Shown piece by piece: positions 28,501-35,428 of a stretch of 64,000 bases of DNA. The position numbers and the translations under genes are program-made. The DNA comes from Actinomadura madurae (lineage in GTDB: Bacteria > Actinomycetota > Actinomycetes > Streptosporangiales > Streptosporangiaceae): assembly GCF_900115095.1 (NCBI RefSeq), contig NZ_FOVH01000020.1, positions 107,637 to 171,636 on the forward strand, in the 5' to 3' direction. The notes beneath the pieces are model-generated. The model saw nothing but the letters and a program-made list of their open reading frames with translations. It searched no databases and was not told the origin of the DNA. The stretch's first letter is position 1. Each line of letters begins with the position of its first letter.

Positions 28501-29435
28501 TGGCCGACGAGCAGGTCGAGCTTGCCGAGGCTCACCGTCCGCCCGGCGAAGTACGGGTTGTCGGCGGGCAGCCGCACGGCGGGCCGGCCGCCCGGGGCGT
28601 CGAGGCGCACCGGCTCGTGCGCCGCGATGCCGGCCCCCTCCGGCCCGCCCTCGGCGGCGGCTGCGCGCTCGGGCTCGGTGACGGGCCACTCGTCGCCCCA
28701 GGGGCTCGCGGCGCGGCGGAGCCGCTCGACGTCGAGGATGGTCAGCGGGCGGGCCCGCCGGTCGAGGATCCCCCGCGCCCGCCACAGCCGGAACCAGCGG
28801 ACCAGCGTCTCGCGGGAGATCCCCGCCCAGTTCGCCAGCTCCGCCTGGCTGAGCTTCAGCGGGATCCGCGTCCCCTGCCCGGGACGGTGCTCGCCGAACC
28901 GGTGCGCCAGCTCCAGCAGGTGGTAGGCGAGCCGCTGCGGATGGTCGGCCGCCCGCACCGCGTGCCGCCGGCCGCCGAACGTGACGCTCTCGGAGATCGC
29001 GTGCATCATCGCCTCGGCGACCTGCGGGCTCGCCGCCAGCAGGCTGCGGAACTTGCGGCGGTCCACGCGCAGCGCCGTGACGTGGTCGAGCGCGGCGACC
29101 GTGCCGCGCTGCGGGTGCCCCCAGGGGCCGAGGACGCCGACCAGGTCGCCCGCCCCGAACAGATCGATGATCGACTCGTCGCCGTCGCTGGAGTCGACGA
29201 ACTCCTTGGCGACCGCGTTGCTCGCCGCGCGCGGCGACGCCTTGAACACCACGTACACGGCCGGCGCGACCGAGCCCTGGTGGCACAGCATGCCGCCGGG
29301 CGGGATGTCGGTGCGCCGGCCCATGGCGCGCAGGGCCTGCCGGTCGGTGGGCGCCAGCCGCTCCCAGAAGCTGCCCGGCCGGACGTCCAGGGCGGCGCCC
29401 TGGCCCGTCCCCCCGCCGGCGATGTCGCCGATCAC
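25593..29435 (-). CDS. Crp-HTH / NB-ARC (STAND) / TPR multidomain regulator
   Basis: A 1280-residue protein. Residues about 20-150 form a cyclic-nucleotide-binding-type barrel (PGGMLCHQGSVAPAVYVVF, LFGAGDLVGVLG). Residues 190-230 are a Crp winged HTH (KLSQAELANWAGISRETLVR). Residues 295-560 form an NB-ARC STAND NTPase with Walker A GMAGVGKTT (323-331), Walker B MLLILDNA (401-408), LVTSRWRLP and HLPLALGVMAG. A winged-helix part follows, and from about 690 to the end there is a long TPR array with repeats such as LAxIHxxLGxxxEALE. AfsR-type regulators use a SARP domain here; the Crp module is the unusual part. GTG 29435 follows GGGAGGA. Confidence 0.9.
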   Translation of the reverse strand: MIGDIAGGGTGQGAALDVRPGSFWERLAPTDRQALRAMGRRTDIPPGGMLCHQGSVAPAVYVVFKASPRAASNAVAKEFVDSSDGDESIIDLFGAGDLVGVLGPWGHPQRGTVAALDHVTALRVDRRKFRSLLAASPQVAEAMMHAISESVTFGGRRHAVRAADHPQRLAYHLLELAHRFGEHRPGQGTRIPLKLSQAELANWAGISRETLVRWFRLWRARGILDRRARPLTILDVERLRRAASPWGDEWPVTEPERAAAAEGGPEGAGIAAHEPVRLDAPGGRPAVRLPADNPYFAGRTVSLGKLDLLVGQSVWPRAVVVQGMAGVGKTTLALHWAHRVVDRFPDGVLFADLRGTSGGPVTPAEAMGQVLRAAGVPGDQLPRTESELAAQCRSLLGDRRMLLILDNAVRPEQIRPLLAAVSSGLVLVTSRWRLPALLEGADIRTLELGEMATQEAVDLISNVLGPGDARVRDEHKAVVRLARECGHLPLALGVMAGRLAENPGESIAGTVRELAARDAQGAAPYGPGLAGAGLGEGAAHGASGPGLSAVVNPTFDVAYRSLRRHQREAFRRLGLVAGPDFTPAALAALQDLTVDEARECLEGLRQAYLVQDVGPGRYRMHDLLREFARERGLGEDSDGELQAAQRRLLAGYLAEARRAGAALPGRPRPAVHRAEARGRPPDAAERAAGLAWFEAERRNLVAAVHQAARLGLHRTCWELADALFDFQDFRRYSEDNIAVHQAGLHAARTEEDWAAAAVMLHNLAVAHFEMGSSVQAIGYGEDARRGFRAVDPPDRYGEAVTLATLADVHVVLGRYLTSIDHARRSLEIHEDLRDDAGVAKSRSTLARAHLGLGDYETALEHAALALDVRRRLNDQAGVAETLLTVAGVHRRQGNVHEAVSHALEALYIRQELADMHGAAQALTELARMNASLGLRGMAQQDAEQALRTYRALGARHGEARALTTLGMLMCEATKFAEAFTYCGQALRLHRDISDRHGEAEALAQIGIVHWRLGRYRDAREHLLRALEIRREIGDQHGEANDLEHLSVVMRRLGRHQEALVLGLEALDLWHQLGAQGRMAGTLGSLARTYSRLGLPAEAERAARQALGIRESGGDWYGLGVGMDTLAAVLRRAGRHEEALERELEALRLLGEVGDRHSEATGLVHLAAIHLDLGHADEALETGRRGLDLAAELGAAREQAYALHAMARASQLIGKHARAVEHVNAEIVIRRDMDDQRGLRQALELLRDSHLALGDQAAAADCVRRVRALDNLLESERSLDM

Positions 29436-29439
29436 CCGG

Positions 29440-29970
29440 TCATCCTCCCGCCATCGCCGCCGCCAGCGTCCAGAACAGGAACAGCACGCCGGTGGCCGCC
29501 GACCAGGCGACGGCCTGCCAGGACAACTCGCCGCAGCGGTGGGCCGCCGACAGCAGCCGGCGCAGCTCCGCGTCGCGGACCCGGTCGTCCAGCGCTACCG
29601 CGGAGGCGAACGGCGTCCACGGCACGGCCGGGTCGAGGGGTGAGCCGGTGCGGCCGCGCACCTCGCCGAGCACCGCCACCAGCGTCCGGCGGGCCCGGAC
29701 GGCGTGGCCGACGGAGACGGCGAACGCGCCGGCCAGCACCGGCAGCAGCGCCAGCGCGGGGAGGCCGGGCACGCCGGCCGCGAGCCGGGTGGCGGTCCCG
29801 GCCAGCACGAGTGCGAGGAACACCGCGGCGATGGCGGAGTCCCGGCCGCACAGCCGGACCAGCGTGCAGGCGTGCCCGAGGAGGTCCTCCGGCGTCTCCC
29901 TGTCCGGTCCGGGACGGAAAGCGGTCACCAAGGCGTCACCGTCCTCACGGAGTCGATCCTGATCTTCCAT
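29440..29970 (-). CDS. Three-TM membrane protein, possible Pycsar-effector (PycTM) relative
   Basis: A 176-residue protein with TM helices at about 44-62, 70-90 and 152-172. Between helices 2 and 3 lies a cytoplasmic amphipathic stretch (FASAVALDDRVRDAELRRLLSAAHRCGELSW). The layout (N-terminal helix, RDSAIAAVF entering TM1, VSVGHAVRARR after TM2, long helix, TM3) recalls the DUF5706/PycTM membrane effectors; this is pattern-level inference, not a proven match. Its stop lies 4 bp before the start of the Crp-STAND gene, so the two are almost certainly one transcription unit. Confidence 0.6.
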   Translation of the reverse strand: MEDQDRLREDGDALVTAFRPGPDRETPEDLLGHACTLVRLCGRDSAIAAVFLALVLAGTATRLAAGVPGLPALALLPVLAGAFAVSVGHAVRARRTLVAVLGEVRGRTGSPLDPAVPWTPFASAVALDDRVRDAELRRLLSAAHRCGELSWQAVAWSAATGVLFLFWTLAAAMAGG

Positions 29971-30125
29971 TCACCATGGTGCGGTGGCAAGGAGAGAATT
30001 TCCGTCCGCGAGCACACGTTCCGGCTGCGTCTGGTGACTCATTTCCGTTTCCAGGGTCCCCGCGCGGCGGGATCACCCCCGCCGATGATGGAAGATGGTC
30101 TCCGAACCACCGACGGGAGGACCCC

Positions 30126-30791
30126 ATGACCTACACCGGGAACGTGGAGACCGGCGGGCGTCCCGACGTCCGGGAGCTGCCCGGGCTGACGGTCACGAAG
30201 GTGGCGGTCGGCCCGTACGACAACAACGCCTACATCCTGCGCTGCACCGCCACCGGGGAGCGGCTGCTCATCGACGCGGCGAACGAGGCGCCCCGGCTGC
30301 TTGAGCTGATCGGCGACGGGCCGCTGGCGCGGATCGTCACCACGCACCGGCACGAGGACCACTGGATGGCGCTGAGCGAGGTGGTGCGCGCCACCGGCGC
30401 GCCCGTCGCCGCCAACCCGCGCGACGCCGGCGCCCTGCCCGAGCCGGTCGCCGAGCCCGTCGAGCACGGCGACACCGTCACCGTCGGGCGCGCGTCCCTC
30501 GACGTCATCCACCTGCGCGGCCACACGCCCGGCTCGATCGCGCTGCTGTACGACGCCGGCGGCGAGCTGGCCGACGGCCCGCACCTGTTCACCGGCGACA
30601 GCCTGTTCCCCGGCGGCGTCGGCAACACGTGGGGCGACCCCACCCGGTTCAAGCAGCTGCTGTCGGACGTGGAGGAGCGCGTCTTCGACCGCCTCCCCGA
30701 CGCGACCTGGTTCTACCCGGGCCACGGCAAGGACTCGACGCTCGGCCGGGAGCGCCCGTCGATCCCGGAGTGGCGCGCCCGCGGCTGGTGA
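30126..30791 (+). CDS. MBL-fold hydrolase (glyoxalase II-like)
   Basis: A 221-residue metallo-beta-lactamase-fold enzyme with intact metal motifs: THRHEDHW (HxHxDH), LRGHTPGSIALLY, FTGDSLFPGGVGNTWG and YPGHG. The KVAVGPYDNNAYILR start is typical of glyoxalase II-like hydrolases acting on thioesters. ATG 30126 follows GGGAGGACCCC. It is divergent from the PycTM-like gene, across a 155-bp spacer. Substrate unknown. Confidence 0.9.
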   Translation: MTYTGNVETGGRPDVRELPGLTVTKVAVGPYDNNAYILRCTATGERLLIDAANEAPRLLELIGDGPLARIVTTHRHEDHWMALSEVVRATGAPVAANPRDAGALPEPVAEPVEHGDTVTVGRASLDVIHLRGHTPGSIALLYDAGGELADGPHLFTGDSLFPGGVGNTWGDPTRFKQLLSDVEERVFDRLPDATWFYPGHGKDSTLGRERPSIPEWRARGW

Positions 30792-30819
30792 CTCCCCGGC
30801 GCGGGACGGAACAAGCGGT

Positions 30820-31464
30820 GTGGGGTGTTCGTTGGCCCCAACACACTTCCGCCCGAGCCCAGGAGTCGACATCCGCGAACCCCACGAGGTGGATCCGGGA
30901 CCCGCCCTGCGCTACCCCGCGGGTTCCCTGGTACTGGTCGCCGGCCTCCCAGGGGCCGGCAAGAGCACGCTGCTCAACCGCCTGTACGGGCTGCACGGCG
31001 ACGAGACGGCACCGGTGTGCGCCGACGACGTCCTCGTGATCGACTCGCGGCAGGCCCGGAACTGGTGGGCGCGGTTCCTGCGCCCGCTGCCCGTGCGGAT
31101 GCGGACCCCGCTCGTGCACGCCACGCACGTGTGGCGCATCGGCCGCGCGATCGTCGCCGGGCACGCCGTCGTCGCGCACACCCGCGGCACCTGGCCGCAC
31201 ATCCTCTACTGCTTCGCCTGGCTGGCGCGCCGCCGGGGCCGCACGCTGCACCTGATCCTCATCGACGTCGCCCCCGAGACGGCCCGCGCCGGCCAGTTCG
31301 CCCGCGGCCGCGTCGTCACGGCCACCACGTTCGCCCGGCACTGCCGCCGCTGGCGGCCGCTGATCGATCGCGCCCGCAGCGGCGACCCCCTCCCGCCCGC
31401 CGCCGGCGTCACGGTCCTCGACCGCGACGCCGCCGACAAGCTCCAGGCCATCCGCTTCAGCTGA
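30820..31464 (+). CDS. P-loop kinase/ATPase-like protein
   Basis: A protein of at most 214 residues with Walker A VAGLPGAGKSTLLNRLY (about 39-55), a VCADDVLVIDS segment and LHLILIDVAPETARAGQFARGR, the layout of small zeta-toxin/gluconokinase-like P-loop kinases. The start is uncertain: GTG 30820 is the longest option, and a GTG at VDPGPALRYPAG would give a shorter N terminus. It follows the MBL gene by 28 nt and overlaps the convergent lipase gene by 8 bp. Substrate unknown. Confidence 0.75.
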   Translation: MGCSLAPTHFRPSPGVDIREPHEVDPGPALRYPAGSLVLVAGLPGAGKSTLLNRLYGLHGDETAPVCADDVLVIDSRQARNWWARFLRPLPVRMRTPLVHATHVWRIGRAIVAGHAVVAHTRGTWPHILYCFAWLARRRGRTLHLILIDVAPETARAGQFARGRVVTATTFARHCRRWRPLIDRARSGDPLPPAAGVTVLDRDAADKLQAIRFS

Positions 31465-32716
31465 GCGCGCCGAACCAGCGGACGATCATCGCGGTGCCGG
31501 CCAGGTTCGCGCCGAGATGGCGGGAGCCCTCGTAGACCGTGTCGCCCACGTCGACGACCGGGACGTCCGCGCCGCGTGCGCGGAAGCCCGCGACGCAGGC
31601 GGGGGTGTTGGCGTCGACGGCCTGCTCGTCATCGCTGATCTTGTAGAGGCGCACGGGGACCCGCGGGGTCCATGCCGTGCACACCTGCGCGTCCACGCGC
31701 AGCGCCTCGGCGAACGTCCCGGACGGGTGGCGCAGGAGCCGGAATCCCCGAGGGGTGAGGAGCTGGCCGAGCTCGTCGGGAAGGCCCTCCAGCATGACCT
31801 GCCCGGGAGTCGTGCCGTCGAAGAGCTTCTCGACCCGGCTCGCGTACGGCTCCTGGAACACATCGGACGGTTGCCTGTAGATACCGCCGTGGATGCGGTT
31901 CCACGCCGTGAGCAGGTAGGAGGTGTAGGCGACGGCCAGTTTCGGGGCCACCTCGCCGTTCAGCAAGGCCGGAAGCTCGGCGCCGCGGAAGTCGTAGGCG
32001 CCGCTGATCGGGGCGGCGGCACGAAGCCGGAAGTGCGGGTCGGCGCCCTCCTGCAGGGCCCGGGCCAGGCCGAGCGCGGACGAGGCGCCCTGCGAGAACC
32101 CGGTGACCAGCACCCGGCCGTCGAGGACCCGGCCCTCCCGCGGCACGAACTGGCGGGCCGCGCGCAACATGTCGAGGGACGCGGACGTCTCGGACGGCAC
32201 GTCCTTCCACGGGTGCGCGCCCGGCCCCTTCCCGAGCCCGAGGTAGTCGGGGGCGACGGCGGCGAAGCCCGCGGCTCCGAAGGTCACGGCCGGCCCCGGC
32301 CCCCAGACGTCGCCGGCCGTCGACGGGGCGTCCGGCTTGTAGTTCATGGTCCCGTGCGCGTAGGAGACGGTGCGCAGGCGGCGGTCGTCGTTGCGGGGCA
32401 GCACGAGCAGGCCGCTGGCCGTCGTCGCCCGGCCGCGGGTGTCGATCGTCCGGTACACGAGCCGGTAGGTGTCCACGCCGTACCGGACGGACGCGGCGTC
32501 GAACCCCTCGGTCGCCAGCCAGGCGCGCACCTGGCCGGCCGGCATGGTGCGCAGATGGACGGCGGAGACGAGGTGCCCGCGAGCGGTGTGCTCGTGGCCG
32601 ACGGCGGGCCGCTCGGGGACACTGGCGGACGCGGTGGCGGGCATGGTGGCGGTCACGGTGGCGGTGACGGCGGCGACCGCCAGGCCGGCCGTCAGGGCGG
32701 AGATGGTGCGTTTCAT
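31457..32716 (-). CDS. Secreted lipase/alpha-beta hydrolase (LIP family)
   Basis: A 419-residue exported serine hydrolase. The signal peptide (MKRTISALTAGLAVAAVTA...ASASV) is followed by an alpha/beta fold with SYAHGTMNYKPDAPS, VAPDYLGLGKGPGAHPW and the nucleophile elbow VTGFSQGASSALG (GxSxG). It resembles secretory lipases of the Candida-LIP type found in actinomycetes. A C-terminal YKISDDEQAVDANTP and DVGDTVYEGSRHLG supply plausible Asp and His. ATG 32716 begins the signal peptide. It is divergent from mscR. Confidence 0.9.
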   Translation of the reverse strand: MKRTISALTAGLAVAAVTATVTATMPATASASVPERPAVGHEHTARGHLVSAVHLRTMPAGQVRAWLATEGFDAASVRYGVDTYRLVYRTIDTRGRATTASGLLVLPRNDDRRLRTVSYAHGTMNYKPDAPSTAGDVWGPGPAVTFGAAGFAAVAPDYLGLGKGPGAHPWKDVPSETSASLDMLRAARQFVPREGRVLDGRVLVTGFSQGASSALGLARALQEGADPHFRLRAAAPISGAYDFRGAELPALLNGEVAPKLAVAYTSYLLTAWNRIHGGIYRQPSDVFQEPYASRVEKLFDGTTPGQVMLEGLPDELGQLLTPRGFRLLRHPSGTFAEALRVDAQVCTAWTPRVPVRLYKISDDEQAVDANTPACVAGFRARGADVPVVDVGDTVYEGSRHLGANLAGTAMIVRWFGALS

Positions 32717-32876
32717 GGGGTCCAGCGTTCGTTCCGCCCGCCCGAACCCGCATCGCGCACGCAGGTGATCTCCCACCCCCTACCTGAGAGGGCCTTCCAG
32801 GCAACAGAAGGGCACGGACGGGCCGGAGGCGGGATGGATAGGGTCGGGAAAGATCGAGGCTATGAGAGGCGGGAGC

Positions 32877-33962
32877 ATGGCGCAGCAGGTACGCGGGGTC
32901 GTCGCACCGGGCAAGGGACGGCCGGTGCGGATCGAGACGATCATCGTTCCGGACCCCGGGCCCGGGGAGGCGGTCGTCAGGGTCCAGGCGTGCGGGGTCT
33001 GCCACACCGACCTGCACTACCGCGAGGGCGGGATCAACGACGAGTTCCCGTTCCTGCTGGGCCACGAGGCGGCCGGGGTCGTCGAGTCGGTCGGCGACGG
33101 GGTGACCGAGGTGGAGCCCGGCGACTTCGTGATCCTGAACTGGCGGGCGGTGTGCGGCCAGTGCCGGGCCTGCCTGCGGGGACGTCCCTGGTACTGCTTC
33201 AACACGCACAACGCGAAGCAGAAGATGACGCTCGAGGACGGCACCGAGCTGTCGCCCGCGCTCGGGATCGGCGCGTTCGCCGACAAGACGCTCGTCGCGG
33301 CCGGGCAGTGCACGAAGGTCGACCCGGCGGCCCGGCCGGAGGTCGCGGGCCTGCTCGGGTGCGGCGTGATGGCGGGGCTCGGCGCGGCGATCAACACCGG
33401 CGGGGTCGGGCGCGGCGACTCGGTCGCGGTCATCGGCTGCGGCGGCGTCGGCGCGGCGGCGGTGCTCGGCGCCCGGCTGGCCGGGGCCGCGACGATCATC
33501 GCGGTGGACCTGGACGAGCGCAAGCTCGCCACCGCCTCGTCGCTCGGCGCGACGCACACCGTCAACGGCAAGGACAAGAACGTCGTCGAGACGGTGCGGG
33601 AGCTGACCGGCGGGTTCGGCGCCGACGTCGTCGTCGAGGCGGTCGGCCGCCCGGAGACCTACGAGCAGGCGTTCTACGCCCGCGACCTGGCCGGGACCGT
33701 GGTGCTGGTCGGGGTGCCGACGCCGGAGATGAAGCTGGAGCTGCCGCTGCTGGAGGTCTTCGGGCGCGGCGGGTCGCTCAAGTCGTCCTGGTACGGCGAC
33801 TGCCTGCCCTCGCGCGACTTCCCGATGCTGATCGACCTCTACCTGCAGGGCCGCCTGGACCTCGACACGTTCGTGTCGGAGACGATCGAGCTGGACGGTG
33901 TCGAGGCCGCCTTCGAGAAGATGCACCACGGCGACGTGCTGCGGTCGGTGGTGGTCCTCTGA
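32877..33962 (+). CDS. mscR: S-(hydroxymethyl)mycothiol dehydrogenase
   Basis: A 361-residue zinc alcohol dehydrogenase of the mycothiol-dependent formaldehyde dehydrogenase type. Catalytic zinc site CGVCHTDLHYREG and GHEAAGVVESVG, structural zinc cysteines CGQCRACLRGRPWYC, and NAD site VIGCGGVGAAAVLG are intact. The NTHNAKQKMTLEDGTELSPALGIGAFAD segment is typical of this subgroup. ATG 32877 follows GGCGGGAGC; an ATG five codons earlier is possible. It overlaps the next MBL gene by one base (TGATG), as in the mycobacterial mscR pair. Confidence 0.93.
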   Translation: MAQQVRGVVAPGKGRPVRIETIIVPDPGPGEAVVRVQACGVCHTDLHYREGGINDEFPFLLGHEAAGVVESVGDGVTEVEPGDFVILNWRAVCGQCRACLRGRPWYCFNTHNAKQKMTLEDGTELSPALGIGAFADKTLVAAGQCTKVDPAARPEVAGLLGCGVMAGLGAAINTGGVGRGDSVAVIGCGGVGAAAVLGARLAGAATIIAVDLDERKLATASSLGATHTVNGKDKNVVETVRELTGGFGADVVVEAVGRPETYEQAFYARDLAGTVVLVGVPTPEMKLELPLLEVFGRGGSLKSSWYGDCLPSRDFPMLIDLYLQGRLDLDTFVSETIELDGVEAAFEKMHHGDVLRSVVVL

Positions 33963-34591
33963 TGGCGGCCCGCGTCGACCACGTCGTCACGTCCGGGACG
34001 TTCTCCCTGGACGGCGGGACGTGGGACGTCGACAACAACGTCTGGATCGTCGGCGACGACAGCGAGGCGATCGTCATCGACGCCGCGCACGACGCCGGGG
34101 CGATCGCGGAGGCGCTCGGCGGCCGGAGGCTGGTGGCGATCGTGTCCACGCACGGGCACGACGACCACATCGACGCCGCGCCCGCGCTGAAGGCCCGCAC
34201 CGGCGCGCCCGTCCTGCTGCATCCGGACGACCTGATGCTGTGGAAGCAGAAGCACCCGGACTCCTCCCCCGACGGCGACCTGTCCGACGGCCAGGTCATC
34301 AGCGTCGCGGGCACGGACCTCACCGTCCTGCACACGCCGGGCCACAGCCCCGGGGCCGTGTGCCTGCACGCGCCCGCGCTGGGGACGGTCTTCTCCGGCG
34401 ACACCCTGTTCAACGGCGGTCCGGGCGCGACCGGGCGCTCGTTCTCCGACTTCCCGACGATCATCACCTCGATCCGGGAGCGCCTGCTGACGCTCCCGGC
34501 GGACACGGTCGTCCGCACCGGGCACGGCGACTCGACCACCATCGGGGCCGAGGCACCGCACCTGGAGGAGTGGATGGCGCGCGGCCACTGA
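33962..34591 (+). CDS. MBL-fold hydrolase coupled to mscR
   Basis: A 209-residue MBL hydrolase with THGHDDHIDAAP (HxHxDH), HTPGHSPGAVCLH, FSGDTLFNGGPGATGRSFSDF and TGHGDSTT. It starts on the last base of the mscR stop codon, so both are translated together. A hydrolase acting on S-formylmycothiol or a related thioester would complete formaldehyde oxidation; this is inference from context. Confidence 0.9.
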   Translation: MAARVDHVVTSGTFSLDGGTWDVDNNVWIVGDDSEAIVIDAAHDAGAIAEALGGRRLVAIVSTHGHDDHIDAAPALKARTGAPVLLHPDDLMLWKQKHPDSSPDGDLSDGQVISVAGTDLTVLHTPGHSPGAVCLHAPALGTVFSGDTLFNGGPGATGRSFSDFPTIITSIRERLLTLPADTVVRTGHGDSTTIGAEAPHLEEWMARGH

Positions 34592-34617
34592 CCGCCGCGG
34601 CGAGGTGGCGATAGGGT

Positions 34618-34655
34618 CCGCGGTGGCGGGCGAGCCGTCCCGGATTCCACCGCGG
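34618..34655 (+). terminator. Hairpin between the mscR operon and the next lipoprotein gene
   Basis: CCGCGGTGG (34618-34626) and CCACCGCGG (34647-34655) form a perfect 9-bp stem with CGGG/CCCG inside the loop. It may end the mscR-MBL mRNA. A TAGGGT (34612-34617) just before it could be the -10 of the downstream gene, in which case the hairpin would sit in its leader. Confidence 0.45.
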
Positions 34656-34669
34656 CCCTAGGGGGTGCG

Positions 34670-35428
34670 ATGCGGCGCAGGGCACCCCTGGCGCTCCTGC
34701 TGTGCGCGGCCGTCGCGGGCTGCGGCCAGAGCGCTCGCGGCGCGGGCGCCGAGCCGCCGGCCGTGCCCCCGCCGACCGTCCCCGCATCGAGGGTCCCCAC
34801 ATCGACCGTGCCCGCGCCCACCTCGGCCGTCCCGGCGTCGCCGCCCTCCTCGTCGTCGTCGGCTCCGGCTCTGCTCGGGCGGCAGGGCGGGTGGCGCATC
34901 ACCACGTACTACACGGCGCTGGAAAGCCTCTACCGCGGCAAACGGAAGGCGGTGCGCGGCTGCACCCGGTTCCATTGCTCGCATGGGAAGACACCGCTCG
35001 GCAGCTATCCGGCGGACTTCCTGAAGGTCGTCCAGACCGAGGGCAGCGGACGCATCACCGCGGGCCCGCAGCGGGGCCGGTACCTCAACTGGTCGCACAG
35101 CGTGGGCTTCTGGCTGGACGACACCACGCGCGACTCGCGAGGGCGTCCCCTCAAGCCGTGGGTGTCGGCGGCGGCCGACAAGTCGGTCCTCGCGCGCGGG
35201 CAGCGGTTCGCGATCGCCGGCTGCGGCGGGGACGGGAACGGGCGGCCGATTCCCGCCGAGGTGTGCGAGAGGTTCCGGAAGGCTCGCTGGACGGTCACCG
35301 ATCTCTTCCGTCCGGGATACGGCGGCGAGAACCACGCCGACGTCTACCTCGGCGAGGAGAAGGGATCCCTCATGTCCGGCTCGCCCTTCTACACCACGCT
35401 GAAGGGCGCCACCCTCGTCCCGTCCTAG
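34670..35428 (+). CDS. Lipoprotein with 3D/double-psi-barrel-like domain
   Basis: A 252-residue exported lipoprotein. Signal MRRRAPLALLLCAAVAGC has a lipobox. A Pro/Ser/Thr-rich linker (25-68) is followed by GWRITTYYTALESLYRG, GCTRFHCSHGKTPLGSYP, GRYLNWSHSVGFWLDD, SAAADKSVLARG and GYGGENHADVYLGEE. The ordered Asp and Gly residues look like the 3D domain of MltA-type or Rpf-related cell-wall enzymes. The catalytic role is not proven. It ends overlapping the convergent cyclase gene by 4 bp. Confidence 0.72.
   Translation: MRRRAPLALLLCAAVAGCGQSARGAGAEPPAVPPPTVPASRVPTSTVPAPTSAVPASPPSSSSSAPALLGRQGGWRITTYYTALESLYRGKRKAVRGCTRFHCSHGKTPLGSYPADFLKVVQTEGSGRITAGPQRGRYLNWSHSVGFWLDDTTRDSRGRPLKPWVSAAADKSVLARGQRFAIAGCGGDGNGRPIPAEVCERFRKARWTVTDLFRPGYGGENHADVYLGEEKGSLMSGSPFYTTLKGATLVPS

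Noticed and set aside
25689..30791. A 1700-codon open frame on the plus strand, in frame with the MBL gene at 30126
   Set aside because: It is the antisense shadow of the Crp-STAND and 3TM genes. Its product is low-complexity Arg/Ala/Val-rich with no family motif, a result of extreme GC content; only the 30126-30791 part is real.
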